Assembly: GCA_963205495.1 (NCBI GenBank)
Contig: CAUJIN010000041.1
Span: 37,818-101,817 of the forward strand
Length of the DNA: 64,000 nt
Source: Pseudomonadota bacterium
GTDB taxonomy: Bacteria > Pseudomonadota > Gammaproteobacteria > Xanthomonadales > Xanthomonadaceae
Reading direction: 5' to 3'
This document shows, one piece after another, positions 48,430 through 57,939 of the stretch (position 1 is its first letter; every line of letters starts with the position of its first letter). Both the position numbers and the translations under genes were made by a program. The notes below the pieces were generated by a model, which ran no database searches, had not been told where the DNA came from, and saw nothing but the letters and a program-made list of their open reading frames with translations.

Positions 48430-49275
48430 ATGCAGATCCTCGAACAGGTCCGCGCGCTGCGCGAAGCGGTCGGCGCCTGGCGGCGCGGCGGCGAGCGCAT
48501 CGCCTTCGTGCCGACCATGGGCAACCTGCACGCCGGGCACTACTCGCTGATCGCGCTGGCGCGACGGCACGCCGACCGCGTCGTGGCCAGCGTCTTCGTC
48601 AACCCCACCCAGTTCGGGCCGAACGAGGACTTCGCGCGCTACCCGCGCACCCCGCGCGAGGACGCCGCCGGACTGGAGTCCGCGGGCTGCGATCTGATGT
48701 TCTGTCCGACGGTTGCGGAAATGTACCCGCTGGGCCACGACCGCTGCGTGCAGGTGCGCGTGCCTGGCCTCACCGAGGAACTCGACGGCGCCGCGCGACC
48801 TGGCCACTTCGACGGCGTGGCCACCGTGGTGCTGCGGCTGTTCCACATGGTGCAGCCCGACGTGGCGGTCTTCGGGCGCAAGGATTTCCAGCAGCTTCGC
48901 GTGATCGAGTATCTGGTGCGCGACCTCGCGCTGCCGCTGGAGATCGTTCCGGCGCCGATCGCGCGCGACCCCGACGGGCTGGCGCTGAGCTCGCGCAACC
49001 GCTACCTCGGCGAGGAGGAGCGCGCGCGCGCACCGGCCCTGCATCGCACGCTCGTGGCGATGCGCGAAGGCTGGCGCGAGGGCAGGGCAATTCCCTCGAT
49101 CCAGGACGAGGCGCTGGCTTCGCTGCGCGCCGCCGGTTTTGTGCCCGACTATGCCGAGATTCGCCGCAGCGCCGACCTGGCGCGACCCGCAGGAACGTGT
49201 GACGAAATTCTCATTGCGCTCGTCGCCGCGCGGCTGGGCTCCACGCGACTGATCGACAACCTTCCGTTCGTCTGA
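48430..49275 (+). CDS. panC: pantothenate synthetase
   Basis: Joins pantoate and beta-alanine with ATP. The 281-residue protein has the HIGH-type PTMGNLHAGHYSLI, SVFVNPTQFGPNEDFARYPRT, AVFGRKDFQQLRVI and the KMSKS-region ALSSRNRYL. It is the last gene of pcnB-folK-panB-panC. No panD, which would supply beta-alanine, follows here or elsewhere in the window. Confidence 0.95.
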   Translation: MQILEQVRALREAVGAWRRGGERIAFVPTMGNLHAGHYSLIALARRHADRVVASVFVNPTQFGPNEDFARYPRTPREDAAGLESAGCDLMFCPTVAEMYPLGHDRCVQVRVPGLTEELDGAARPGHFDGVATVVLRLFHMVQPDVAVFGRKDFQQLRVIEYLVRDLALPLEIVPAPIARDPDGLALSSRNRYLGEEERARAPALHRTLVAMREGWREGRAIPSIQDEALASLRAAGFVPDYAEIRRSADLARPAGTCDEILIALVAARLGSTRLIDNLPFV

Positions 49276-49348
49276 CGGGCGGTCGGTGTGGCGTCGAAGA
49301 GACCGCGCAACCGCAGGTGTAGCTTTTCTGCAAACGCTGTGGTAGATT

Positions 49349-49470
49349 GGCTACGCCTCCCGGACCTGCTGCTGCGAACCGCGCACTTCCTGGGGGTAAT
49401 GCAGGGCGCATTTTTGGGTAATCGTCACTCCGTTATAACCCCGTTGGGACATTCCGGCGGGGTTTTTTTT
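49349..49470 (+). ncRNA. candidate small RNA ending at a strong terminator
   Basis: A block of about 120 bases with a TAGATT -10-like hexamer at 49343-49348 in front and a terminator at its end. It contains no supported reading frame. It could equally be the 3' UTR of the pan operon; no known sRNA family is recognised. Confidence 0.3.
49437..49470 (+). terminator. intrinsic terminator downstream of panC
   Basis: Seven-bp stem aaccccg (49437-49443) with cggggtt (49458-49464), 14-base loop and eight T (49463-49470). It lies 160 bases beyond the panC stop. Confidence 0.88.
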
Positions 49471-49617
49471 GCCCGAAGCAAACGCACATTCCTTTTTGTA
49501 TCAATAACATATGAATTCATTGTGACTGACTGCGCTGGATTGCTGTCTGGTGTTTGCTAGCATCGGGTGTCTGCGCCACACCCTGCAGGTTGCTTTTTTG
49601 CAACACACGGAGACGAC

Positions 49618-49680
49618 ATGATCCTTTCCATTTCCGCATCCGCGCCGCGCCGCGCCCTGCGGCCGGCACGCGAGGCGTGA
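49618..49680 (+). CDS. possible 20-residue leader peptide before pgi
   Basis: ATG at 49618 has GGAG 5 bases upstream and reads MILSISASAPRRALRPAREA, stopping 4 bases before the pgi GTG. The ribosome binding site is better than that of pgi itself, so translation of pgi may be coupled to it. No attenuator-type codon run is present. It may also be chance. Confidence 0.35.
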   Translation: MILSISASAPRRALRPAREA

Positions 49681-49684
49681 CCGC

Positions 49685-51205
49685 GTGCGCTCGGTCGCCT
49701 GGCTGGAACGGCTGGCCCCGCACGCGGCCCGCAACCTGGATCTGCGCCTGGGCGATCTGATCGCCTCGGAGCCGGATCGTTTTTCGTCCACTGCACTGCG
49801 CGTCGGGCCGCTGATGGCCTCGTTCGCCCGCCAGCGAATCGATGCGCCGGCGATGGCGGCGCTGCTGGAAGTGGCGCGCGAGCGCCGCGTGGAGGATGCC
49901 ATCACCGCGCTGTTCGAAGGCGAGACGGTGAATCGCTCCGAACAGCGGCCGGCCCTCCACATGGCACTGCGATCTGATCTGGGCAGCGGTGCGAACGCCC
50001 GCGCCGCGCACGCGCAGGCGCGCGAGGCGCAGCAGGCCATGGCGCGGCTGGTCGATGCGTTGCGCGCTTCCGAAGTCACCGACCTGGTCAACGTCGGCAT
50101 CGGCGGTTCGGACCTGGGCCCTCGACTGGTGCTGGAGGCGCTGCGCGAACTGGACCCCGGGCGCTTCCGCGTCCACTTCCTCAGCACGGTGGACGGCCAC
50201 GCTGCCAGCCAGCTGCTGCGCCAGCTCGATCCCGCGCGCACCGCCGCGGTGCTGGTGTCCAAGACCTTCACCACGCAGGAAACCCTGCTCAACGCGCAGG
50301 TGTTGCGCCGCTGGATGGGCACGACCGATCGCCTCTACGCCGTCACCGCACATGGCGATCGCGCCCTTGCACACGGAATCGCACCCGAACGCCTGCTGCC
50401 GATGTGGGACTGGGTGGGCGGGCGCTATTCGCTGTGGTCTTCGGTGGGGCTGGTGGTCGCCGCGGCGCTGGGCATGGAGTCTTTTGAACGCCTGCTCGCC
50501 GGTGCGGCGCAGATGGACGCGCACGTTCGCCATGCGCCGATCCATTCCAACCTCGCCGTCCGCCACGCGCTGGTCGCGGTGTGGAACCGCAACGCGCTGG
50601 GATACGACAGCCAGGCCGTGCTGCCTTACGACGTGCGCCTCGCGCGCCTCCCCGCCTATCTCCAGCAGCTGGTGATGGAAAGCCTCGGAAAGTCGGTCAC
50701 GCAGGACGGTGAGCAGGTGCCCTGCGCGACCGGTCCGGTGATCTGGGGTGGAGCGGGCACCGACGTGCAGCATTCGTTCTTCCAGTCGCTGCATCAGGGC
50801 ACCGATGCGGTGCCGATGGATTTCATCGGCGTCGTGCGTCCTGATCACGGGGAGCCGCTGCAGCACCGCGTGCTGCTCGCCAACCTGCTGGCCCAGGCCG
50901 AAGCCTTCGCCAACGGAGCACCCGGCGTCGATGCGCAGCGCGCCTATCCGGGAAACCGGCCTTCGACCATGATCCTGCTCGATGCGATCACGCCCGAGTC
51001 GCTCGGTGCGCTGATCGCCCTTTACGAGCACAGCGTTTTCGTGCAGGCCGCGATCTGGAACATCAACCCGTTCGACCAGTGGGGCGTCGAACTGGGCAAG
51101 CGCCTGGCCGCGGATCTCGCCGCCGCGTTCGATGCTCCGGACACCGTTTCCGACCCCGTTACCCGCGCGCTCCTCGGCGAATTGCGCCGCAAGCCACCGG
51201 CCTGA
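49685..51205 (+). CDS. pgi: glucose-6-phosphate isomerase
   Basis: Interconverts glucose-6-phosphate and fructose-6-phosphate. The 506-residue protein has VNVGIGGSDLGPRLVLEAL, VSKTFTTQETLLNA, WDWVGGRYSLWSSVGL, DFIGVVRPDHGEPLQHRVLLANLLAQAEA (catalytic Glu region) and YEHSVFVQAAIWNINPFDQWGVELGK. It is slightly shorter than the E. coli enzyme (549). GTG start at 49685 with GAGG 8 bases upstream. Confidence 0.95.
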   Translation: MRSVAWLERLAPHAARNLDLRLGDLIASEPDRFSSTALRVGPLMASFARQRIDAPAMAALLEVARERRVEDAITALFEGETVNRSEQRPALHMALRSDLGSGANARAAHAQAREAQQAMARLVDALRASEVTDLVNVGIGGSDLGPRLVLEALRELDPGRFRVHFLSTVDGHAASQLLRQLDPARTAAVLVSKTFTTQETLLNAQVLRRWMGTTDRLYAVTAHGDRALAHGIAPERLLPMWDWVGGRYSLWSSVGLVVAAALGMESFERLLAGAAQMDAHVRHAPIHSNLAVRHALVAVWNRNALGYDSQAVLPYDVRLARLPAYLQQLVMESLGKSVTQDGEQVPCATGPVIWGGAGTDVQHSFFQSLHQGTDAVPMDFIGVVRPDHGEPLQHRVLLANLLAQAEAFANGAPGVDAQRAYPGNRPSTMILLDAITPESLGALIALYEHSVFVQAAIWNINPFDQWGVELGKRLAADLAAAFDAPDTVSDPVTRALLGELRRKPPA

Positions 51206-51296
51206 GGCGCTTTTGCTGCGCGGCAAGTCGCGGCGCCCGTCGTCGTGGGCGATCCCGGAGCGGCCGGCGCGTGCGGGATGCGGGTAAAATCGCGCA

Positions 51297-54152
51297 ATGA
51301 ATATCACTTCCTTCGTTCCCGGCCAGCGCTGGTTCTCCACCGCTGAACCCGAGCTTGGCCTCGGCACCGTCATGCGGCTGGCGGGCCGCTCGGTGCAGAT
51401 CGTTTTCACCGGCAGCGGCGTCGTGCGCCAGTACGCCTTCGAATCCGCGCCGCTGGCGCGCGCCGAATTCCGCGCGGGCGAGCGCATCCGGGTGGATGGC
51501 TGCGAATGGGTGATCGGGGAGATCGAGCACGACGCCGGTCTGTTCACCTATCGCTGCGACGTCCACAGTTTCCAGGAAGGCCAGCTCGACGCGCAGCAGC
51601 CGGTGTCGCAGGCAGACTCGCGGCTGATTTCCGGTCGCCTGGATCGCAGCGACCAGTTCGATTTCCGCCAGGAGCTGCTGCGCCGTCGCGCGGCAGCCCA
51701 GCGGCATCCGGGCTGGGGCGCGCTGGCGGCTCGCATCGACGTCATCGCGCACCAGCTGCGCGTGGCCGAGGTCGCCGCCGAACGTCGTCCGCCGCGCCTG
51801 CTGCTGGCCGATGAGGTCGGGCTGGGCAAGACCATCGAAGCGTGCCTGATCATCGCCCAGCAGCTTGCTTCCGGGCGCGCCGGGCGCGTGCTCATCCTCG
51901 TGCCGGAAAGCTTGGTGCACCAGTGGTTCGTCGAATTGCGCCGGCGCTTCAACCTCGATTTCGCGATCTTCGACGAAGAGCGCTGCGAGTCGATCGAGAT
52001 GAGCGGGGACGGCCGCAATCCCTTTGAAGACGAGCAGGGCGTGATCGCGGCCACGAACTGGCTGGCGCACAGCCCCAAGCGAGCCGCGCAGGCGCGCGAG
52101 GCCGGCTGGGATCTTCTGGTCGTCGATGAAGCCCACCATCTGACCTGGGAACCGGACCACGTCAGCCCGGAATACGCGCTGGCGCAGTCGCTGGCCGAGC
52201 GCGTGCAGGGCGTGGTCCTGCTTTCCGCCACGCCCGAGCAGCTGGGACTGGGCGGGCACTTCGCGCGGCTGCGGCTGCTCGACCCGGCGCGCTACCGCGA
52301 TCTGGCCGAATTCGAACGCGAAACGCAGCGATTCGTCGCGCTTTCCTCCACCGTGGAGCGCCTGCTCGACGGTGCGCCGCTGGATGCCGCCGACGAGATC
52401 GCGCTGCGCGAAGCCGATGCCGGTTTGACGGGCAACCAGCTCGACGGGGTGCGCGCCGGCGATGCCGCCGCGCGCCGGCGTCTGGTGGACGCGCTGATCG
52501 ATCGTCACGGCACCGGGCGGGTGATGATCCGCAACCGCCGCGCCGCGGTGGGCGGCTTCCCCGAACGGATCAAGCATCTCCACCGCCTGCGCCCCGAGGA
52601 GCACGATCCGGCGCTCGACGGCCGCCTTCTGGCCGAGTTTCTCGCCGACGCCGGTGTGCCCGGTCGGCTGGAACCCGAATACGACTACGCTACCGATCCG
52701 CGCCTGGATCGGCTCTTGCAGCTGCTCGAAGAGCTTGCTCCGCACAAGGTGCTGCTGCTGTGCCGCACCCGCGCCAAGGTGCAGGCTCTGGAAGACGCGC
52801 TGCGCACCCGCAGCGGCATCGCGCTGGCGCGCTTCCACGAGGACATGAATCTTCTGCAGCGCGACCGCAACGCGGCCTGGTTCGCCCAGCCCGACGGCGC
52901 GCGCCTGCTCATCGCCTCGCAGATCGGCGCGGAAGGACGCAACTTCCAGTTCGCCCAGCATCTGGTGCTGTGGGATCTGCCGCTCGATCCGGACATGCTC
53001 GAACAGCGCATCGGCCGTCTCGACCGCATCGGCCAGCGCGGCTGCGTCAACATCCACGCGGTGGCGGTCGAAGACAGCGCGCAGGACGTCCTGCTGCGCT
53101 GGCATGACGAGGGGTTGGAGGCCTTCGAGCGGGTCTGCGCCGACGGCCGCGAGCTGATGCATCTGTTCGGCGGTCGGCTGCTTCATCTGGTCGCCGAATA
53201 TGGCCCGGGCGAGGCGCGCGAGGCGGCGTTCGGAGCGCTGCTGGCCGACACCCGGCGCGAGCACGCGCGTCTTTCCGAACTGATCGCGCGCGGCCGCGAC
53301 CGGCTGCTGGAATTGGCCAGCCAGCGCGGAGCCGACCAGAGCCTGCTGCGCGATGCGCTGGCGCGGGACGACCGTCACGCCGCGGTCGACGATTTCGCCT
53401 GGCGCCTGCTGGAGCAGTTCGGCGTGCAGAACGAAACGCTGGAGCCGGGCGTGACCCTGCTCGATCCGGAATACCTCACCCTCGACGCCTTCGAGGAGTT
53501 CAAGGCCGGGCCGCGCCAGGCCACGCTGGATCGCGCCACCGCGCTGGCGCGCGACGACCTGCTCTACCTGCGCGACGACCATCCGATGCTGCGTTCGGCC
53601 GGCGACCTGCTGCTTTCCTCGGAACAGGGCAACGCCGCCTGCCTGATCGACGACGGCCTGCCGCCGCGCAGCGTGCTGCTGGAGGCTTCCTTCGTGCTCG
53701 AATGCGTGGCCGAGCGCCGGCTCGGCGTCACGCGCTTCCTCGCGCCGCTGCCGCTGCGCGTCGTGGTGGATACGCGGCTGGCCGACCGCAGCGACTATTC
53801 GCCCAGTCCGCGCGCGCTGCAGCGTGCGGGCGAGCGGCCGATCGATCTCACCCGCCACCGCCGCATCCTCAATACCCTGGTGCCGCCGATGCTGGAAGCC
53901 ACCCGCAGCCGCGTGGCGGCGCATGCGCAGGAAACCATCGAAGCCGCGCTGGCGGACATGGAAACGCTGTTTTCCGACGAGATCGCGCGGCTGGAGGCTC
54001 TGGCGCGGGTGAATCCCGCCGTGCATCCGGAAGAAATCGTCGCGCTGGCGCAAGAGCGAGACGCGCTGCGCGAGGCGATCCCGCAGGCGCGGGTGCGGCT
54101 GGATGCGCTGCGGCTGCTCGCCAGTCCGGACTTCCTCGCGCTGCGCGGCTGA
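51297..54152 (+). CDS. rapA: RNA polymerase-associated ATPase RapA
   Basis: SWI2/SNF2 ATPase that recycles stalled RNA polymerase after transcription. The 951-residue protein has N-terminal Tudor-like domains (FVPGQRWFSTAEPELGLGTV), helicase motif I LLLADEVGLGKT (from about residue 168), motif II DEAH at 277-280, LLSATPEQLG, and the C-terminal helicase half with LLIASQIGAEGRNFQFAQHLVLWDLPLDPDMLEQRIGRLDRIGQ, followed by the RapA-specific C-terminal region. Length matches the family (about 950-970). Convergent with tamB, with 7 bases between the stops. Confidence 0.95.
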   Translation: MNITSFVPGQRWFSTAEPELGLGTVMRLAGRSVQIVFTGSGVVRQYAFESAPLARAEFRAGERIRVDGCEWVIGEIEHDAGLFTYRCDVHSFQEGQLDAQQPVSQADSRLISGRLDRSDQFDFRQELLRRRAAAQRHPGWGALAARIDVIAHQLRVAEVAAERRPPRLLLADEVGLGKTIEACLIIAQQLASGRAGRVLILVPESLVHQWFVELRRRFNLDFAIFDEERCESIEMSGDGRNPFEDEQGVIAATNWLAHSPKRAAQAREAGWDLLVVDEAHHLTWEPDHVSPEYALAQSLAERVQGVVLLSATPEQLGLGGHFARLRLLDPARYRDLAEFERETQRFVALSSTVERLLDGAPLDAADEIALREADAGLTGNQLDGVRAGDAAARRRLVDALIDRHGTGRVMIRNRRAAVGGFPERIKHLHRLRPEEHDPALDGRLLAEFLADAGVPGRLEPEYDYATDPRLDRLLQLLEELAPHKVLLLCRTRAKVQALEDALRTRSGIALARFHEDMNLLQRDRNAAWFAQPDGARLLIASQIGAEGRNFQFAQHLVLWDLPLDPDMLEQRIGRLDRIGQRGCVNIHAVAVEDSAQDVLLRWHDEGLEAFERVCADGRELMHLFGGRLLHLVAEYGPGEAREAAFGALLADTRREHARLSELIARGRDRLLELASQRGADQSLLRDALARDDRHAAVDDFAWRLLEQFGVQNETLEPGVTLLDPEYLTLDAFEEFKAGPRQATLDRATALARDDLLYLRDDHPMLRSAGDLLLSSEQGNAACLIDDGLPPRSVLLEASFVLECVAERRLGVTRFLAPLPLRVVVDTRLADRSDYSPSPRALQRAGERPIDLTRHRRILNTLVPPMLEATRSRVAAHAQETIEAALADMETLFSDEIARLEALARVNPAVHPEEIVALAQERDALREAIPQARVRLDALRLLASPDFLALRG

Positions 54153-54159
54153 GGCGCTT

Positions 54160-57100
54160 TCAGCGCTCCAGCCGGTAGTTCAGCGCCGCGCGGTTTTCGG
54201 TGCCCGAGTCGATCTGGATGTTCCACAGGCGGCTGAGCAGGTACTTGAAGGTGATGACCTGGCCGGGGCCGAACAGGGCCACGCCGTAGCTGACGTGCAG
54301 GCGCGGCGAAAGCTTCTTGCCGACGGTGAGCGCGGCACCGCCCAGGGCGCGGTTGTCGGCCACTTCGATCTCGTCCACGCCCAGCTGCGCGCCAAGGTTC
54401 TTGGCCAGGAGATTGCCGCCGAATGCCGCCGCGGCCTGGGTGAGCTGGGCGCCGTCGGCCTGCGATGCCGAGCGCAGCGGGCGCCCGAGGATGAGGTAGG
54501 AAAGCTGTTCGGCCTGGTCCATGGCCGGGTCGGACCAGAGCGTCAGCTCCGGAGCCAGCGCGGTGCCGCGCACCTGCACGCCGACGGTGATGGTGTCGAT
54601 CTTGCGCTGGGCGCGCACGTCCAGCGCCGGGGTGTCGATGGGGGTGGAGGCCCAGGCCACGCGGCCGCGGGTGATGGAGAGATCCTGTCCGTAGGCCTTG
54701 TAGGCACCGCCGACCTCGATCGCGCCGCGCGCCGTGGTGGCTTTGCCGGGGCGATCGCGCACGCGCAGCTTGCCTGCCAGCGTGCCGGAAAGCCCGTAGC
54801 CCTTCATGCGCACGTCTTCGCCCAGGCTCAGGCCGAGGTCGGCATCCACCGCCAGGGCGTCGGCGTCTGGGGTTTCCTCGTCCACGATCAACACATCGGA
54901 AGACGGCGTGCGCACGCTCTGCAATTGCTCCAGGTCGATGCGCGCGAACGGCACGGCCACTTCGCCGCGCAGCTTGAGGCGGCCGTCGGCGAGGTGCAGG
55001 CGCAGATCGGGCGAAGCGCGCAGCCGGGCTTCGGAAGTATCCATCACGGTGAGGTTCTCGCCGCGCAGCGTGGCGCTGGCGACGGGACGTCCTGCTTCGT
55101 CGCGCTGGAGGTCGCCGGCCAGCTCCAGCACGCCTTCGCCCAATCCCAAGGAGCCTTCCAGCGCGATCGCGTCGCCTGTGTCGCGGCGCGCGCGCAGCGT
55201 GCCGTCGTGCAGTTTGAGGCCCAGCGCGGGAATCTGGGCGGCAAGGCCGGTGAGCTCGAGCTGGCCGTCGATCTCCGGCGCGGCGCGCGTGCCCGACAGG
55301 CGCAGCGCGCCTTCGATGCGGCCCTGCGCGGCGATCACCTGGTCGCTGAAGCCGTCGACGGCCGAAATGTCGGGGAGCAGCAGGTCGAACGTGCCGCGCA
55401 GGGCACCATCTGCCGCGTCGGGATCGGCGAGTTCCATTTCGGCGCGCAGGTGGCCGTCGGCGGTGGCGCGTGAATCCAGCTCAAGGCGCGCCAGATCGGG
55501 GGCGAACGTGGCGTCGAGCGCAAACTCGCGCAGTTCGATCGGCGCGGCGCGGGGGTCCAGCGTGGGCTGGAGCGCGATTTCGGGTATCCGTGCAGAAAGA
55601 TGGCCGCGCAGCGCGCCGGCGGCGCTGCGTGACACCTGCGCGGTGGCGTCCAGTTCGCCGCGCAGCGCGAAGCCGGGGTCGCTGCCGCCGCCCAGCAGGG
55701 GCGTGAGCTGGGCGAGGTCGAAGTCCTGCAAGGCAAGCTCACCCTCCAGTGCGCCCGAGGCGCTGTCGGCGCTCAGGCAGGCGAAGGCGGGCGCGGCGTC
55801 CAGGCAGGCGTCTTCCAGCGTGAAGGTGCCGGATCGGGGCGCCAGCGAAATGGCCGCCGGTTCGCGCAGGCGCCAGGCAGGATGGTCGCGCGGCTCCAGC
55901 GCCAGCGCCAGCAGAGTGCCGCGCCAGAGATCGGCCTTGGGCGACAGCCCGCCATCGATGCGCGCGCCCAGCCTTCCCGGCAGGCCGTCCAGCGCCAGTT
56001 CCACCCGATGCTGGCCGCGGTCGCCTTCGCCGGAAAGGGAAAAATGCTCGAACGACTGTCCGGCCAGGGTCAGGCGTTGCGCTTCCAGGCTGAGCGTGGC
56101 CGAGCCGCTGTCCTCGACCAGTTCGGCACGCAGCGCGAGGCGCTCGGTGGCAAGCCCGGCGAGCGCAAGGGGACCGGCGTCGATGTGCGCCTCCAGACCC
56201 GGCGACCGGCGGCTGCCGCGCAGCAGAATCTCGCCGCGCAGCTCGCCCTCGGCGTCGTCCAGCCAGTCCGGCAGGCGCAGCGGGGAAAACGCCAGTCGTG
56301 CGTCGAGCCGTTCGCCCCAGCGCCCTTCGCCGCGCAGGTGCGAGCCGCCCAGCCGCAGGTCGAGCTGGCCGTGGCCGCTGCCGTCGGCTTCCATCTGCGC
56401 CGAAGCCTCGCCGTGCAGCGGCTGGCCGCGCAGCGTGCCTTCCAGTCGGGTGGCGTCGAGCTGGCCGCGTGGTGCGCCATCGACGAGGGCGCCCGAGGCG
56501 CGCAGTTCGGCGCGGATCGAACCGGGGAAGGCGGGCGCGAACCAGGCCGGATCGAAGTCGGAGAGCCGGAGGTCCAGCGCAGCTTCCGGCTGCGGATCCC
56601 AGGCCACGCGGCCGCTGGCTTCGAGTGCGCCCGCGGGCAATTGCACCTGCAGCGCGCCGATTTCGAGCGCCTGGGTCGAACCGCGCCCGGAAAGCGTGAG
56701 CTTGGCCTGTTCTTCCTTGCGGCGAAGATCGCCGTCCAGCCGCAGCGCGTAGCCGTCGAGCGGGCCGTCGAGCCGGGCCTGGCCGGTCGAGCGCGTTGCC
56801 TCCTGCGCGCCGGCGGTCAGGGCCAGGCCGTCCCAGCGCGCTAGCAGTGCGAGGTTCGGCTGCGCGGGTGCGAGGTCCACCTGCCCCTCGACGGTGAGGC
56901 GGCCTTCGAGCAGACCGAGCGCGAGCGGGGACAGGCGCAGGGTGCGCTGGTCGTAGGAAAGTTCCGATGCGCCCAGCTCGACCGTCTGATCGCCCTGCCG
57001 CAGGTGGCCTTCCAGCGCCGCGCGCGTCAGGTCGCCCTCGCCGCCGAGCTGCAGCGCGAGGGCTTCGCCCGCTGCGCCGAACCAGCCCGGACGTAACTGC

Positions 57101-57939
57101 GGGGCTTCAACCTGAAGGCTCCAGCGCGGTTCGGGCAGTCCGCCGGTGGCGCGCAGCTCGATGCGGTTGGCAGGCTCGGTGCGCGTGGCAAGGCGCAGCG
57201 CGAGGTCGTCGAGGCGGCCGGAAAGCCCGAGATCCAGCGCCAGCGGCTCGGCCTTGGGCAGGGACAGGTCGATCTGTGCCCTGAGGGCGGTGGCCCAATG
57301 GTTTGCGGTGTCGATCCTGGCGTCGAGCCGCAGCGCGAGCGGGCTTCCGGAAAGTTCCAGCGATTCGACGGTGGCCGCGCCTTCGCTGAAGGCGGCGCGG
57401 GCCGAGAGCGAATCCACCGCAAGCAGCGTTTCCTCTCCGCGCAGCACGGTGAGCCTGCGGACCTGCAGCGCGTCGATCTCCACCGCCATCGGCAGCGATG
57501 GCTCGGGCAGCGATGCGGGCAGGCGCAGACGCTCGGGCCAGGGCTCGGGCGGCGATTCTTCCATTGCCAGCAGGATGCGCCCCTCGTCTGATTCGAGATG
57601 GCGCAGGTGCAGCGTGCCGCCCAGCAGCGCCAGCGCGTCCAGGTCCAGCGAAAGTTCGCCCAGCTCGATCCGCGTGCCGTCCGCGGCATAGCGCAGCCCG
57701 CGCAGCGTCAGGCCGCCGCTCAGGTGGCCCTCGGCTTCTTCCCACTGCAGCACCTCCGGGTCGAGCGCGCTGCGGAGCTGGCCCAGCACCAGATCGCGCC
57801 CGGCACCGGTCTTGAACAGGAACAGCGCGAACGCGACCAGCGCCAGGAGAGGTGCTGCGAGTGCGATCACCAGCCATCGCCGGCGGCGCGGCCAGAATGC
57901 CTTCGTTGCAGGGGTGGTATCGCGTGCGGTCGTGCTCAC
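54160..57939 (-). CDS. tamB: translocation and assembly module protein TamB
   Basis: Very long inner-membrane-anchored protein (1259 residues) of the AsmA-like bridge family that spans the periplasm with TamA and is implicated in phospholipid transport and autotransporter assembly. It has one N-terminal transmembrane helix (about 24-45, WLVIALAAPLLALVAFALFLF), a beta-rich repetitive body, and the conserved C-terminal DUF490 domain (RGAIEVGGAYKAYGQDLSITRGRVAW, VGVQVRGTALAPELTLWSDPAM, YLILGRPL, VGKKLSPRLHVSYGVALFGPG). GTG start at 57939 overlaps the tamA stop by four bases. Confidence 0.94.
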   Translation of the reverse strand: MSTTARDTTPATKAFWPRRRRWLVIALAAPLLALVAFALFLFKTGAGRDLVLGQLRSALDPEVLQWEEAEGHLSGGLTLRGLRYAADGTRIELGELSLDLDALALLGGTLHLRHLESDEGRILLAMEESPPEPWPERLRLPASLPEPSLPMAVEIDALQVRRLTVLRGEETLLAVDSLSARAAFSEGAATVESLELSGSPLALRLDARIDTANHWATALRAQIDLSLPKAEPLALDLGLSGRLDDLALRLATRTEPANRIELRATGGLPEPRWSLQVEAPQLRPGWFGAAGEALALQLGGEGDLTRAALEGHLRQGDQTVELGASELSYDQRTLRLSPLALGLLEGRLTVEGQVDLAPAQPNLALLARWDGLALTAGAQEATRSTGQARLDGPLDGYALRLDGDLRRKEEQAKLTLSGRGSTQALEIGALQVQLPAGALEASGRVAWDPQPEAALDLRLSDFDPAWFAPAFPGSIRAELRASGALVDGAPRGQLDATRLEGTLRGQPLHGEASAQMEADGSGHGQLDLRLGGSHLRGEGRWGERLDARLAFSPLRLPDWLDDAEGELRGEILLRGSRRSPGLEAHIDAGPLALAGLATERLALRAELVEDSGSATLSLEAQRLTLAGQSFEHFSLSGEGDRGQHRVELALDGLPGRLGARIDGGLSPKADLWRGTLLALALEPRDHPAWRLREPAAISLAPRSGTFTLEDACLDAAPAFACLSADSASGALEGELALQDFDLAQLTPLLGGGSDPGFALRGELDATAQVSRSAAGALRGHLSARIPEIALQPTLDPRAAPIELREFALDATFAPDLARLELDSRATADGHLRAEMELADPDAADGALRGTFDLLLPDISAVDGFSDQVIAAQGRIEGALRLSGTRAAPEIDGQLELTGLAAQIPALGLKLHDGTLRARRDTGDAIALEGSLGLGEGVLELAGDLQRDEAGRPVASATLRGENLTVMDTSEARLRASPDLRLHLADGRLKLRGEVAVPFARIDLEQLQSVRTPSSDVLIVDEETPDADALAVDADLGLSLGEDVRMKGYGLSGTLAGKLRVRDRPGKATTARGAIEVGGAYKAYGQDLSITRGRVAWASTPIDTPALDVRAQRKIDTITVGVQVRGTALAPELTLWSDPAMDQAEQLSYLILGRPLRSASQADGAQLTQAAAAFGGNLLAKNLGAQLGVDEIEVADNRALGGAALTVGKKLSPRLHVSYGVALFGPGQVITFKYLLSRLWNIQIDSGTENRAALNYRLER

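Larger units (their letters stand above)
49276..49684. other. 409-base non-coding interval between panC and pgi
   Basis: It holds a strong intrinsic terminator (49437-49470), an AT-rich stretch with likely promoter elements (about 49490-49530), a hairpin gttgc-tttttt-gcaac (49589-49604) and a 20-codon leader ORF before pgi. An open frame 49288-49560 has no recognisable family and crosses the terminator, so I do not call it a gene. Confidence 0.6.

Noticed and set aside
49288..49560. A 90-codon ORF after panC as a panD gene or other protein
   Set aside because: It has none of the PanD sequence features, runs through the terminator hairpin and T-run, and lacks a ribosome binding site.
51159..54053. 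Long open frame on the minus strand opposite rapA
   Set aside because: Same reason: a G+C-rich antisense frame without any domain, while rapA has complete helicase motifs.
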